From NCBI GenBank assembly GCA_902364645.1, contig CABJEP010000008.1, positions 48,159-112,158 of the forward strand: a stretch of 64,000 nt of DNA, read 5' to 3'. Under the pieces are notes generated by a model. It did not search any database, had not been told where the DNA came from, and was given only the letters and a program-made list of their open reading frames with translations. The stretch comes from Coriobacteriaceae bacterium. GTDB taxonomy: Bacteria; Actinomycetota; Coriobacteriia; Coriobacteriales; Coriobacteriaceae. The position numbers and the translations under genes were made by a program. Of the stretch, positions 53,440-62,523 are shown one piece after another; position 1 is the stretch's first letter; each line of letters begins with the position of its first letter.

Positions 53440-53508
53440 GTTCGCCTCCCCACGGGCATGCTCATCGCGTCAATCGTACCCATTCGAGCTATACTTGAGC
53501 CCACCACA

Positions 53509-53607
53509 TAAACGGGGAGCTTGCAGGACAAGACGGCAGGCTGAGACTGGGCGCGCCCGCCCTGACCCGCAAACCTGATATGGGTAATGCCAACGAAGGG
53601 AGCCGTG
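53509..53607 (+). promoter_or_regulatory. TPP riboswitch (THI element)
   Basis: Thiamine-pyrophosphate riboswitch just before thiC. Conserved parts are in order: ACGGGGAGC at the 5' helix, GGCTGAGACTGGG (pyrimidine sensor), ACCCGCAAACCTGATATGGG and TAATGCCAACGAAGGGAG. The 5' ACGG pairs with 3' CCGT. It ends a few bases before the thiC ATG and may hide the ribosome site when TPP is bound. TATACT at about 53490 is a likely -10. Confidence 0.93.
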
Positions 53608-53610
53608 CCA

Positions 53611-54945
53611 ATGAGCACACAGACCGAGCCCAAGCTCGTCACGCAAATCGACTTCGCCCGCGCTGGGCAGATCACACCTCAGATGAAAGAGGTCGCCGAG
53701 CGCGAGCATCGCGACCCCGAGTACATCCGCGAGCGCGTGGCCGACGGCCGCATCGCCATTCCCGCCAACATCGTGCATATCAAAAAGGGCATGCGCGCCT
53801 TTGGTGTCGGCGAGGGCCTGTCCACCAAGGTCAACGTCAACCTGGGCATCTCGGGCGACAAAGCCGATGCCGCCGAGGAATGGAAGAAGGTCAAGATTGC
53901 CGAGGACTTTGGCGCCGACGCCATCATGGACCTCTCCAACTCGGGCAAAACGCGCCAGTTCCGCCAGCAGCTCATCGACGAGACCCCGCTCATGGTGGGC
54001 ACCGTCCCAATGTATGACGCCATCGGCTACATGGGAAAGCCGCTGGTCAAGCTCACCAAGGACGATCTGCTCGAGGTCGTGCGCGCGCATGCCGAGGACG
54101 GCGTGGACTTTATGACCATCCACTGCGGCATCAACAAGTCGGTCATCAAGACCTTTAAGGAGACCGGCCGCCTCATGAACATCGTCAGCCGCGGCGGCTC
54201 GCTGCTGTTTGGCTGGATGGAAGTCACCGGTAACGAGAACCCCTTCTACGAGTTCTACGACGAGGTGCTCGAGATCTGCCACGAATACGACGTGACGATC
54301 TCGCTCGGCGACTCCTGCCGCCCGGGCTGCCTCTACGACTCCAACGACGCAACCGAGACCGCCGAGATGATCGAGCTGGGCAAGCTGTGCAAGCGCGCCT
54401 GGGCCGCCGGCGTCCAGGTCATGGTCGAGGGCCCGGGTCACATGGCGCTCGACGAGATCGCCGCCAACATGAAACTGCAGAAGCGCCTGTGCCACAACGC
54501 CCCGTTCTATGTGCTCGGGCCGCTGGTGACCGATATCGGCGTGGGTTACGACCACATCACCGCCGCCATCGGTGGCGCCATCTCCGCCAGCTCCGGCGCC
54601 GACTTCCTGTGCTACGTGACGCCGGCCGAGCACCTGTGCCTGCCCAACGCCCAGGACGTGCTCGATGGCCTCATGGCCACCAAGATCGCCGCACACGCCG
54701 CCGACATCGCCAAAAAGGTGCCCCACGCCCGCGACATGGACGACAAGATGGGCCAGGCGCGCCGCAAACTCGACTGGGATGCCATGTGGAAGTGTGCTCT
54801 CGACCCGGTCACCGGTAAGAAACGCTACGAGGAGTCCCCTGCCGCCACCGAGGGCACCTGCACCATGTGCGGCAAGATGTGCGCCGTCCGCACTGTCAAC
54901 AAGGTGTTCGAGGGCACGACGATCGACCTGGGCATGGAGGACTAG
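53611..54945 (+). CDS. thiC: Phosphomethylpyrimidine synthase ThiC
   Basis: A 444-residue radical-SAM enzyme that turns aminoimidazole ribotide into hydroxymethylpyrimidine phosphate. The C-terminal cluster motif CTMCGKMCAV is present (CxxCxxxC as read here), as are NLGISGDKAD and HNAPFYVLGPLVTDI. The length fits the short anaerobe-type ThiC (about 430) rather than the ~610-residue enteric form. ATG 53611. Controlled by the TPP riboswitch and followed by thiD after 182 bases. Confidence 0.95.
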   Translation: MSTQTEPKLVTQIDFARAGQITPQMKEVAEREHRDPEYIRERVADGRIAIPANIVHIKKGMRAFGVGEGLSTKVNVNLGISGDKADAAEEWKKVKIAEDFGADAIMDLSNSGKTRQFRQQLIDETPLMVGTVPMYDAIGYMGKPLVKLTKDDLLEVVRAHAEDGVDFMTIHCGINKSVIKTFKETGRLMNIVSRGGSLLFGWMEVTGNENPFYEFYDEVLEICHEYDVTISLGDSCRPGCLYDSNDATETAEMIELGKLCKRAWAAGVQVMVEGPGHMALDEIAANMKLQKRLCHNAPFYVLGPLVTDIGVGYDHITAAIGGAISASSGADFLCYVTPAEHLCLPNAQDVLDGLMATKIAAHAADIAKKVPHARDMDDKMGQARRKLDWDAMWKCALDPVTGKKRYEESPAATEGTCTMCGKMCAVRTVNKVFEGTTIDLGMED

Positions 54946-55127
54946 CCTTATCGTCGCGATCGCCTATAGGCTCGCCACAGCACCTGTCAATTGTTAACTT
55001 GTGAACATTTGCTTGCGTTTGCGTAAAGATTGCATCTCGTGCCCGGGTTCGGCATATCGCCGGCCTGGGCATCTTTATAATGCGGGGTAAAAGACCCATT
55101 TGAATCCGACCGAACAAGGGAGCGAAC

Positions 55128-55958
55128 ATGGATCGCAGTAAGGTACCTGCCGTTCTATCCATCGCAGGATCCGATTCCAGCGGCGGCGCCGGCATTCAGG
55201 CCGACATCAAGACCATCACGGCGCACCGCTTGTATGCCGAGACAGCCATCACCGCCATCACCGCACAGAACACCCTGGGCGTAACCGCCGTGCAGGATAT
55301 CTCGCCAGATATCGTAGCCGCGCAAATTGACGCCGTCTTTGACGATATCCGCCCGAGCGCCGTCAAGATCGGCATGGTTTCTTCTGTCGAGATTATCGAA
55401 GTTATCGCCGACCGCCTGAGCGCCTGGAACGCGACAAACGTGGTCGTGGACCCCGTCATGGTCGCCACTTCGGGCGCTCGCCTCATTGCCGAGGATGCGG
55501 CCGAGGCGCTCACGCGTCGCCTGTTCCCGTTGGCGACCGTCATCACGCCCAACATTCCCGAGGCCATGGCGCTGCTCGACTACGAGGTCGATTCCGAGCG
55601 CACCCAACAAAACGCTGCCATGCTCCTCACCCGCCGCTTTGGCTGCGCGTCTCTCGTTAAGGGCGGGCATTTTGTCAACGAGGCCAACGACGTACTGGCC
55701 GAGCCCGCACCGCTCGATGACGAGGGCAACCACCTGGGCGATCCGCTCACCACATGGTTCCGCCACAAGCGCATCGAGACCGGCAACACGCATGGCACCG
55801 GCTGCACGCTCTCGTCCGCCATCGCCTGCGCGCTGGCACAGGGCATGGATCTTGCCGACGCCGTCAACGCCGGCAAGGCCTACCTAACGGGCGCTCTCGC
55901 CGCCGGCTTTGACATGGGCAAAGGCTCCGGCCCCGTCAACCACATGTGGCAGTACTAG
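55128..55958 (+). CDS. thiD: Hydroxymethylpyrimidine/phosphomethylpyrimidine kinase ThiD
   Basis: A 276-residue ribokinase-fold enzyme phosphorylating HMP twice for thiamine synthesis. SIAGSDSSGGAGIQADIKT is the N-terminal signature, VVDPVMVATSGARL and the anion-hole motif NTHGTGCTLSSAIA follow. ATG 55128 with AGGGAG upstream. Between it and thiC the sequence TAATGC with an upstream TTGCTT could be an independent promoter. Confidence 0.94.
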   Translation: MDRSKVPAVLSIAGSDSSGGAGIQADIKTITAHRLYAETAITAITAQNTLGVTAVQDISPDIVAAQIDAVFDDIRPSAVKIGMVSSVEIIEVIADRLSAWNATNVVVDPVMVATSGARLIAEDAAEALTRRLFPLATVITPNIPEAMALLDYEVDSERTQQNAAMLLTRRFGCASLVKGGHFVNEANDVLAEPAPLDDEGNHLGDPLTTWFRHKRIETGNTHGTGCTLSSAIACALAQGMDLADAVNAGKAYLTGALAAGFDMGKGSGPVNHMWQY

Positions 55959-55969
55959 CCCTGCAGCAA

Positions 55970-56008
55970 AACCACCACAAAGGGGACAGGCACCTTTGTG
56001 GTGGTTTG
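55970..56008. terminator. Bidirectional terminator thiD / SGNH gene
   Basis: AAACCACCACAAAGG and CCTTTGTGGTGGTTT, a perfect 15-bp stem with A/T flanks, between convergent genes. Confidence 0.88.
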
Positions 56009-56016
56009 GGATCGCA

Positions 56017-56676
56017 CTACTCACCGAGCATCTCTTGGAGCTTGGCTGCCACGGCATGTCCCAAGCTCTCGTGGCTTTCGGGCATCATATGCAGATAGTC
56101 GATATCGCCCGGCTCGGCAAACTCGGCGGCATTCAAAAAGTCGCAGCCAAACTGCTCGGCCACGTGCGCATAGTATTCGGCAAAATGCTCCGAAGCCTCG
56201 ACGGAGTGTTCGTCAAAGTCGGTCATGTACACATCGGCGATCTGCGGTTTAATCTTGATAGGCGCCATCAGCAGAATACGCGGGCAGGGCGCGGCTTCGG
56301 TCCAGGGAAACGCGCGGACGGTGCGAATCAGCGCCATGGCACCGTCAGCGATATCGGCAGCCCCCACGCTAAAGACCGTCTTGCAGTCGTTGGTGCCCAG
56401 CATAATCACGATCGCGTCCAGCGGCTTATGGGACTCGAGCAGCATCGGCAACGTGCGGATGCCGTTGAGATTGGTGTCCAGATGGCACATGTCGTCGCGC
56501 ACCGTTGTGCGACCGTTGAGCCCCTCCTCAATCACATGCCAGCCATCGCCCAGGTCACGCTGCGCCACGCCGCACCAGCGCACATCGTGCGCATAGCGCA
56601 CCGCGGTGCCATCGCGCATACCAGCCGGATCATAGCCATAGGTGTTGCTGTCACCAAAGCACAGAACGTTTTTCAT
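56017..56676 (-). CDS. SGNH/GDSL-family hydrolase
   Basis: A 219-residue SGNH esterase/lipase-fold protein. Block I FGDSNTYGYDPAG with Ser10, block III IMLGTNDCK, and the C-terminal Asp-His pair in MPESHESLGH are visible. No signal peptide, so cytoplasmic. It resembles the arylesterase-type SGNH group; natural substrate unknown. ATG 56676 with GGGGAG upstream. Confidence 0.85.
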   Translation of the reverse strand: MKNVLCFGDSNTYGYDPAGMRDGTAVRYAHDVRWCGVAQRDLGDGWHVIEEGLNGRTTVRDDMCHLDTNLNGIRTLPMLLESHKPLDAIVIMLGTNDCKTVFSVGAADIADGAMALIRTVRAFPWTEAAPCPRILLMAPIKIKPQIADVYMTDFDEHSVEASEHFAEYYAHVAEQFGCDFLNAAEFAEPGDIDYLHMMPESHESLGHAVAAKLQEMLGE

Positions 56677-56751
56677 CGTAAGCTCCCCACTCAATAAGAA
56701 GCCGACGGGAGCAGCCCCCGCCGGCTCGGCATGTCGCATCACGCGCACCGT

Positions 56752-57885
56752 TTACAGGTATTTGCGCCAGTCGTCGTCATCCTCATCGTCCTCAGCAGCG
56801 GCCTGAGCCTGCTCGGCGGCACGGGCGGCCGCGGCGCGGGCGGCCACCTGAGCATAGGACTCCTCGTTACACTCGGGGAAGCTTGCCAACACGTGCTCAA
56901 ACTTGGCGAAGTCCTCATCCCAGCGCGTAGAGGGCACGGCAAAAAACACCTGCTTGACCTTAAAGTCGCCCGACGCGAGCTCCTTACGGAAGAGCTCGGC
57001 CACGGCCTCGGCATCAAAGCCGTTGTTGTCGCAGCCCCAAGCACCCAGCACGAGCTTCTCGCGACCCAGCTCATCGCAGATGGCAAGCACGAAGCGGATG
57101 CGATCGCGCAGGGCGTCCAGCAGGGCATCGTCACCCACGCGATACTCCTGGCGAGCGCGCTTGGCGTTGGGCGCGGCGGCAACGATCACGTCGGCGTATG
57201 CGTGCACGTGGTTGCGGTCGAAGCGCACCGCAGGCACCACCAGCGCACGGTTGCGGTAAAGCTCGCAGTTGATGTTGCGGCGACGGTTCTCGCCGTACCA
57301 CTTGCGCTGCTTGTCGAGCACGTTGTATAGGTACGAATCGGCGCAGAGCGTCGCCTCCTGGCCCAGGTAGCCCTGGATATAGCCGCCACCCGGATTGGTG
57401 AACGAGGCAAAGGCGAGCACGGCCATGTCGCAGAACTGCGCGTAGCCTCGGCCGTTATCGAGGATTGCCTGCGTGGCGGAGGCATCAAGCACAGTGACCT
57501 CAGGCAGGACCGGAGCAGCCTCCTCCGCGGGCGCGGACTCGGCTTCGTCAGCCGACTCGAAGGACTCGGGTGCCACCTCGGACTCGACCGTAGTCTCCAC
57601 CTCGGCAGCCTCAACCACGGCAGCGTCGGCCTCCACAACCTCGGCAACCGGCTCCTCGGCAGCCGCAGCCGCCTGGGCCTTGGCCTTCATCGCCGCGACA
57701 AAGCCGGCAGGCATACCGTCGAATTCGCGAACGCCGACAAGCGAGCGCTCGATATCCTTGGCGCAGGCCTCGGACACAGCCGCCACATGGCGCTCGGCGG
57801 CCTTGGCACGCGCCTCACGCTTGGGGTTGGGCTGTCCCGCGCGGTTGGGCCTGCGGTTACGGTTCCTGTTGTCGACGTCTGCCAT
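56752..57885 (-). CDS. TIGR02452/PARG-like macrodomain protein with altered catalytic motif
   Basis: A 377-residue protein. Residues about 150-340 resemble the TIGR02452 microbial poly(ADP-ribose) glycohydrolase-like family: MAVLAFASFTNPGGGYIQG, LGQEATLC, and KLVLGAWGCDNNG. Active bacterial PARGs carry GGG-X6-8-QEE; here the motif reads GGGYIQGYLGQEA, so one of the two glutamates is Ala. Residues about 75-140 are a low-complexity Ala/Glu/Val region and the tail is very acidic (DDEDDDDWRKYL). ADP-ribose binding is plausible; hydrolysis is doubtful. It follows the BI-1-family gene on the same strand past a terminator. Confidence 0.7.
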   Translation of the reverse strand: MADVDNRNRNRRPNRAGQPNPKREARAKAAERHVAAVSEACAKDIERSLVGVREFDGMPAGFVAAMKAKAQAAAAAEEPVAEVVEADAAVVEAAEVETTVESEVAPESFESADEAESAPAEEAAPVLPEVTVLDASATQAILDNGRGYAQFCDMAVLAFASFTNPGGGYIQGYLGQEATLCADSYLYNVLDKQRKWYGENRRRNINCELYRNRALVVPAVRFDRNHVHAYADVIVAAAPNAKRARQEYRVGDDALLDALRDRIRFVLAICDELGREKLVLGAWGCDNNGFDAEAVAELFRKELASGDFKVKQVFFAVPSTRWDEDFAKFEHVLASFPECNEESYAQVAARAAAARAAEQAQAAAEDDEDDDDWRKYL

Positions 57886-57951
57886 AAGTGGTCACCTTTC
57901 CTGTCGCTGCCGGTGTCGGCTTTTTCCCATCCATGATACCCCGCCGTGCAC

Positions 57952-57977
57952 AAAAAAGACGGCCCCGCAGGACCGCC
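57952..57977 (-). terminator. BI-1-family gene terminator
   Basis: GGCGGTCC and GGGCCGTC pair (two wobbles) on the minus strand, followed by six T. Confidence 0.75.
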
Positions 57978-58026
57978 TTTCACATCGTTTTACCGCGTCC
58001 GGCAGGAAGCATCGCAATGCCGCGCT

Positions 58027-58722
58027 TTAATCGCGGCGGCCGAGGATGTTCAGAATGCGCAGGAACACGTTGATGATGTCCACGAACAGGTTGGATGCCA
58101 TGAGCACCGCATTGGGAAGCGTGGGCGGCACCGTCGTGGCAACATAGGTGTCGTAGCCAATAAAGCCGGCGAACACCACGATCACGATCAGGTCGGTGAT
58201 GGACTGCGAAACGCCCATGAACATCAGCGCGATCTCGACCAGAATCGTGGCAAGCAGGATGCCAAAACCAATGCCATACACACGCTGGAAAAACTTGGGG
58301 AAGGTCACGCCCAACGCACCAAAGACAAAGGTGATGGCGGCCGTGGCGATAAAGGCGGTGTTAATGGTAGGCAGGTCGTAGTTGGCGAGACCAAACGACG
58401 CGGTCAGGCCAAAGGTACTCGCAAAGATTACGTAGCCCACAAGGGACAGGCCCACGGACTGCTTGCCCGCAGCAGCCGACATCATGACCATGCCGACGAT
58501 GGTCAAAATAAACGAGCCAAAGACCAGCGGTAGGGCGGCGCCGCTCATCATCATGCGCGCAAACGACATGGTGCTCGTAAAGTAGGCGCCGGCGCCCATG
58601 GCGCAAAAGCCCAAGAAGATCAGGGCAGACATGGCGAGATTGTACGCGCGCGGCGACATCTCCTTGGCGCGGCTTGCGCCGGTCTCGACGGGGCCGTTCT
58701 GATAGCCCTGGATATCGTTCAT
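58027..58722 (-). CDS. Bax inhibitor-1 / YccA family membrane protein
   Basis: A 231-residue membrane protein with seven hydrophobic helices and a short hydrophilic start. It belongs to the BI-1/YccA/YetJ family, some of which are pH-gated calcium leak channels; ASTFGLTASFGL and the late acidic residues in YDTYVAT and LFVDIINVFLRIL fit. ATG 58722 with GAAAGGA upstream. Physiological role here unknown. Confidence 0.87.
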   Translation of the reverse strand: MNDIQGYQNGPVETGASRAKEMSPRAYNLAMSALIFLGFCAMGAGAYFTSTMSFARMMMSGAALPLVFGSFILTIVGMVMMSAAAGKQSVGLSLVGYVIFASTFGLTASFGLANYDLPTINTAFIATAAITFVFGALGVTFPKFFQRVYGIGFGILLATILVEIALMFMGVSQSITDLIVIVVFAGFIGYDTYVATTVPPTLPNAVLMASNLFVDIINVFLRILNILGRRD

Positions 58723-58807
58723 ATACTTCGTCCTTTCAAAAAGCGCCACAAATAACGGCGCCGTAGGCGACAATATCCCTGCCATTGTACCCGAATGCCG
58801 TGCGCTC

Positions 58808-59146
58808 TTACCTGCGGCGCTCGCCCTCAAGCGTACGGTCAAACGCCCATACCCACCAACGCATCACGTGCGCCTGCGAGCCATCCGCCCGCTCGCGCGC
58901 CTGGTCCTCCAGATACAACTCGGTCGCATGTCCGCCAAAACGTACCTTATAGGTTGCCGTACGAACGCCGTGAACCGTCAGGCCAAACCCGGTGGTCGAG
59001 ATAATTTCGTCGATCGTAAAACAACGGCCGTCGACCCAGCAGACGGTGACCGGCACGACTTGCCCGCCCGCAAGGATGCGGGCCACGACGTCCACATACT
59101 GCTTGTGCACGCGTCGAGTTTTGCCATCTGTCTGTCGATATTCCAT
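58808..59146 (-). CDS. Hypothetical protein of 112 residues
   Basis: A small soluble protein with alternating strands (YVDVVARILAGGQVVPVTVCWVDG, CFTIDEIISTTG) and a basic C-terminus (WVWAFDRTLEGERRR). The layout resembles short single-domain beta-rich proteins of unknown function that are common in actinobacteria. I cannot name the family. ATG 59146 is the last start before similarity to a folded domain begins; no strong ribosome site is seen. Confidence 0.6.
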   Translation of the reverse strand: MEYRQTDGKTRRVHKQYVDVVARILAGGQVVPVTVCWVDGRCFTIDEIISTTGFGLTVHGVRTATYKVRFGGHATELYLEDQARERADGSQAHVMRWWVWAFDRTLEGERRR

Positions 59147-59396
59147 GCCCCCTATTATCGAACGCATGTTTGTATGTTGTAAAGCGAACAGGCTGTGGTT
59201 TTGGCGTGTCGGACCGCAGGCGCACGTCCGCACGACGCGTTAGCAAAAAGAACACCCGCGGTCAACAGGGCTAATATTCAATGTTAGTGCCAAAAAATTC
59301 ACTTCTCCCATCAGAACTCGGTAAAGAAACCAGCAGGAGGTGATACGATTTATCATGTTTTTGTAACGTGCCTGCAAACTTCGAGAAAGCCCATAT

Positions 59397-60446
59397 ATGG
59401 ACGTAACGTTCTCAACCTTCCTCGGCCAACTTGTGTCGAACCCAGTCCTTGCCGTCACCGTGATCCTCGCACTCGGCGCCATCTTCGTCAACGGATGGAC
59501 CGACGCGCCCAACGCCATCGCGACCTGCGTCACCACGCGTTGCATGCCCGCCCGCGCCGCCATTCTCATGAGCGCCGCATTCAACTTCTTGGGCGTGCTC
59601 ATCATGACGCACTTTAACGCGAGCGTCGCCAACACCATCTCACATATCGTCGACTTTGGCGGAAACAGCACCATGGCGCTCGCCTGCCTGTGTGCGGCGC
59701 TCTTCTCTATCGTCGTCTACGGCGCCACGGCATCGCGCTTTGGCATTCCCACCTCTCAGAGCCACAGCCTCATCGCCGGCCTCACCGGCGCCGCCATCGC
59801 CCTCGGCGGTGCCGGCAGCGTCAACATCCACGAGTGGATGAAGGTCATCTACGGCTTGGCGCTCTCCATCGGTCTGGGCTTTGTCATGGGCTGGGTCCTG
59901 TGCAAACTCGTCTCGATTCTGTTTGCCGCCGCCAATAGGCGACGCGCCAACGTCTTCTTTAAATACGCTCAGATCGCGAGCGCTGCGTCCATGAGCTTTA
60001 TGCACGGCGCGCAGGATGGACAGAAGTTCATCGGCGTGCTCTTTTTAGGCGTCGCCTTCGCCAACGGCCAGACCGGCGTCGGCGACGCCGGCATCCCCAT
60101 CTGGATCATGCTGCTGTGCTCGGCCACCATGGGCATCGGCACCAGCGTAGGCGGCGAGCGCATCATCAAGTCCGTCGGCCAGAGCATGGTCAAGCTCGAG
60201 AAGTATCAGGGTTTCTCCGCCGACCTCGCAGGCGCCGCGAATCTGCTGCTTGCCACCCTTACCGGCATCCCCGTGTCCTCCACCCACATCAAGACCTGCG
60301 CCATCATGGGCGTCGGCGCCGTCAAGCGCCTTTCGGCCATCAACTTTGGCGTGGTCAAGGACATGATGTTCACCTGGTTCTTCACCTTCCCCGCCTGTGG
60401 ACTCATCAGCTTTGTCATGGCCAAGCTGTTCATGATGTTCATCTAG
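59397..60446 (+). CDS. PiT-family inorganic phosphate transporter
   Basis: A 349-residue PiT permease (Na+ or H+/phosphate symport) with about 10 helices. The repeated family motif is seen twice: FVNGWTDAPNAIATCVTTR near residue 30 and FMHGAQDGQKFIGV near residue 200. Further: SQSHSLIAGL and PVSSTHIKTCAIMGVG. ATG 59397. Coupled to the DUF47 gene 67 bases downstream, the usual partner of low-affinity phosphate transporters. Confidence 0.92.
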   Translation: MDVTFSTFLGQLVSNPVLAVTVILALGAIFVNGWTDAPNAIATCVTTRCMPARAAILMSAAFNFLGVLIMTHFNASVANTISHIVDFGGNSTMALACLCAALFSIVVYGATASRFGIPTSQSHSLIAGLTGAAIALGGAGSVNIHEWMKVIYGLALSIGLGFVMGWVLCKLVSILFAAANRRRANVFFKYAQIASAASMSFMHGAQDGQKFIGVLFLGVAFANGQTGVGDAGIPIWIMLLCSATMGIGTSVGGERIIKSVGQSMVKLEKYQGFSADLAGAANLLLATLTGIPVSSTHIKTCAIMGVGAVKRLSAINFGVVKDMMFTWFFTFPACGLISFVMAKLFMMFI

Positions 60447-60513
60447 TCACACCGAGCGCCCATCCGGACCGTAATACTTCGCCCACCCGTCTTCGCCTCG
60501 AAAGGACCCACTC

Positions 60514-61137
60514 ATGGCAAAGAAACCCGATTCGTTCTACTTTGACAACTACGTCGCCTGCGCCGACCTTGCCGTCCAGGCTGCCGAGCTGCTCACCCAG
60601 ATTTTCGAGAACTTCGATCCCGCGAAGATTCACGATATGCTCGACAAGATGCACGCGATTGAGCATGCGGCCGACAAGAAGCACCATGAGCTTGAGGACG
60701 CCCTGCTCACGGCCTTTATCACCCCGCTTGAGCGCGAGGACCTGAACCTGATGAGCTGCTCGCTCGACACCGTGCTCGACCGTATCGAGGGCGTCGTGCA
60801 GCGCGTCTACTTCACCAACATCCAGAGCATCCATCCCGATGCCATCGTGATCGCCCACAAGGTGACCGACGCCTGCCGCGCCATGAAGGACCTGATGGTC
60901 GAGCTGCCCAACTACCGCAAGTCCAAGACCCTGCGCGAACTCGTCATCCAGATCAACACCATCGAGTCCGAGGCCGACGAGCTCTACATCAACGCTATGC
61001 GCAACCTGCATGTCAACGGCAAGGATCCGCTCGAGGTCATCGCCTGGCGTGACGTCTATGCCTTCCTGGAGTACTGCGCTGACTGCTGTGAGAATGTGGC
61101 CGATGTTGTGGATTCGATTGTCATGAAGAACAGTTAA
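60514..61137 (+). CDS. DUF47/PhoU-like phosphate transport regulator
   Basis: A 207-residue all-helical protein of the DUF47 (TIGR00153) family, a PhoU relative that pairs with PiT transporters. AIEHAADKKHHELEDAL and NTIESEADELYINAMR carry the Glu/Asp-rich helix motifs that bind metals in PhoU. ATG 60514 behind GAAAGGA. Regulation by phosphate is probable but no Pho box was identified. Confidence 0.9.
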   Translation: MAKKPDSFYFDNYVACADLAVQAAELLTQIFENFDPAKIHDMLDKMHAIEHAADKKHHELEDALLTAFITPLEREDLNLMSCSLDTVLDRIEGVVQRVYFTNIQSIHPDAIVIAHKVTDACRAMKDLMVELPNYRKSKTLRELVIQINTIESEADELYINAMRNLHVNGKDPLEVIAWRDVYAFLEYCADCCENVADVVDSIVMKNS

Positions 61138-61157
61138 TTGGGGGCACCCGTCCCACC

Positions 61158-61241
61158 GGCGAAGGCCCGGCACCTATTTGCTTTCTCACTCCGGCTGCAT
61201 GGCAGAGTCGTTCGAAAGTAAATAGGTGTCGGGCCTTCGCC
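61158..61241 (+). terminator. Long inverted repeat after the pit-DUF47 operon
   Basis: 28-base arms beginning GGCGAAGGCCCGGCACC, which pair along their full length if two G-U wobbles are allowed. It lies 21 bases after the DUF47 stop and has no long T-tract. Not a member of R70 or R100. Confidence 0.7.
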
Positions 61242-61418
61242 TTAGGTACCACCATTGGGAACCTTGGCTGATAGTTAGAATGCGATGAGGACTTGACCGA
61301 TGCGACCTTTTATGCCCGATTGGGTACTTTGGGGCTGTGATGGGCGTTTGGGTGGATGGGGGTTTGGGTACCCTTTGGTTTACTTTGGATTGATTTGCTG
61401 ACTTTGGAGGGTTTGGTT

Positions 61419-61949
61419 ATGTCGTATTTGGATCTGGCTCGGTCTCGGTATTCTTGTCGTTCGTTTGAGGACCGTCCTGTTGAGCAGTCGGTGGTGGATG
61501 CCGTTGTTGAGGCGGGGCGTATTGCTCCTTCTGCTTGCAATAATCATCCAAGCCGTGTGATGGTGCTTGATACTCCGGAGTTGTTGGAAAGGGCTGCTGC
61601 TTGTCAGCCACGCTTTGCTCGTGATGGGTCTATCTTTGGGGCGCCGCTTATCTTTCTTATCTGCAGCGTTACCGATGACGCCTGGGTGCGCCCTTATGAC
61701 CAGATGAACTCCAGCGAGATCGACACCTCGATCGTGTGCGATCAGATGATGATGGAGGCGAAGGAGCAGGGCCTGGGTACGTGTTGGGTGTGCCATTTTA
61801 AGCCCAAGATGGCCTGTGAGCAGTTCAACCTGCCCGAGGGCGTCTATCCGTATCATATGCTCGTCTGTGGCTATCCTGCCGATCATATCGCCGATCCCGA
61901 GCATCGCGAGGCCCGCACCATTCCCCTCTCCGACTTCCTCCTCAAGTAG
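61419..61949 (+). CDS. Nitroreductase-family FMN protein
   Basis: A 176-residue nitroreductase-fold flavoprotein. The N-terminal RSRYSCRSFEDRPVE (FMN phosphate binding), APSACNNHPSRVMV, and GLGTCWVCHFKP are typical of small anaerobe nitroreductases. ATG 61419 with GGAGGG upstream. The first third uses many T-ending codons, unlike neighbouring genes, and the upstream 61250-61418 is unusually rich in T and G. Confidence 0.86.
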   Translation: MSYLDLARSRYSCRSFEDRPVEQSVVDAVVEAGRIAPSACNNHPSRVMVLDTPELLERAAACQPRFARDGSIFGAPLIFLICSVTDDAWVRPYDQMNSSEIDTSIVCDQMMMEAKEQGLGTCWVCHFKPKMACEQFNLPEGVYPYHMLVCGYPADHIADPEHREARTIPLSDFLLK

Positions 61950-62084
61950 ATTTTTGGGACATGCCTCAAAATCTACCTCTGACCGCTCACCCGTTCGCCG
62001 AGTTCTGCAATCACATCAGCAGAGCTCGGCCTTCCCATGCTTATCCTTAAAGTCCAGTCGACAGACCGATGCTTTGGAGGATCT

Positions 62085-62387
62085 ATGTCACGAGGCCCAC
62101 GAACCCTAACGGAAAAAGGATGCTATCACGTGGTTCAAAAGGGCGCCGGCGGACAGCAGATCTTCGAGGACGCCGAAGATAGGCTTTACTATCTCAATCT
62201 ACTCAACAGGTCGTTTCAACGCCACCACATGCGCCTCTTGGCATGGTGTCTCATGGACAACCATACGCACCTGTTACTCGATGACCCAGATGCCAACGTG
62301 AGCGAGGCATTCCAGAGACTCGGCACCGGATATGCAGTGTTTTTCTTTCTAAAATGTTCAGCTAAAGTAAACTTACATTCAGGATAA
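62085..62387 (+). pseudogene. REP-associated tyrosine transposase (Y1_Tnp/RAYT), truncated
   Basis: The first ~85 residues are a clear Y1_Tnp domain: GCYHVVQKGAGGQQIF and the HUH histidines in CLMDNHTHLLLDDP. The catalytic tyrosine lies beyond the break. At about 62338-62350 the sequence changes from GC-rich host DNA to AT-rich foreign DNA, and the reading frame runs on for a few unrelated codons to a stop at 62387. The 3' half is not on the far side of the erm(B) module. RAYTs move REP-type palindromes, which matters given the repeats in this window. Confidence 0.85.
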
Positions 62388-62488
62388 TTTGAACAACCAT
62401 AAAACGATTTTTTTAATACAATATTGTTGCCACACTTAGGACATTTTCCTACAAGGGGTCCCGAGCGCTTAGTGGGAATTTGTACCCC
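62340..62488 (-). pseudogene. Remnant of a plasmid/transposon DNA topoisomerase 3' end
   Basis: The minus strand reads KRSGPLVGKCPKCGNNIVL, then KKSFYGCSNYPECKFTLAEH: a CxxC...CxxxxxC zinc ribbon typical of topoisomerase I/III C-termini. It is cut at the RAYT junction on one side, and is separated by one in-frame TAA from the 43-codon ORF upstream of it. Confidence 0.65.
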
Positions 62489-62523
62489 TTATCGATACAA
62501 ATTCCCCGTAGGCGCTAGGGACC
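62457..62523. repeat. Large inverted repeat downstream of erm(B)
   Basis: Arms start GGTCCCGAGCGCTTAGTGG and pair through GGGAATTTGTA/TACAAATTCCC with few mismatches; 11-base loop. Possibly a terminator for the erm(B) transcript. It overlaps the end of the 43-codon ORF. Confidence 0.7.
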
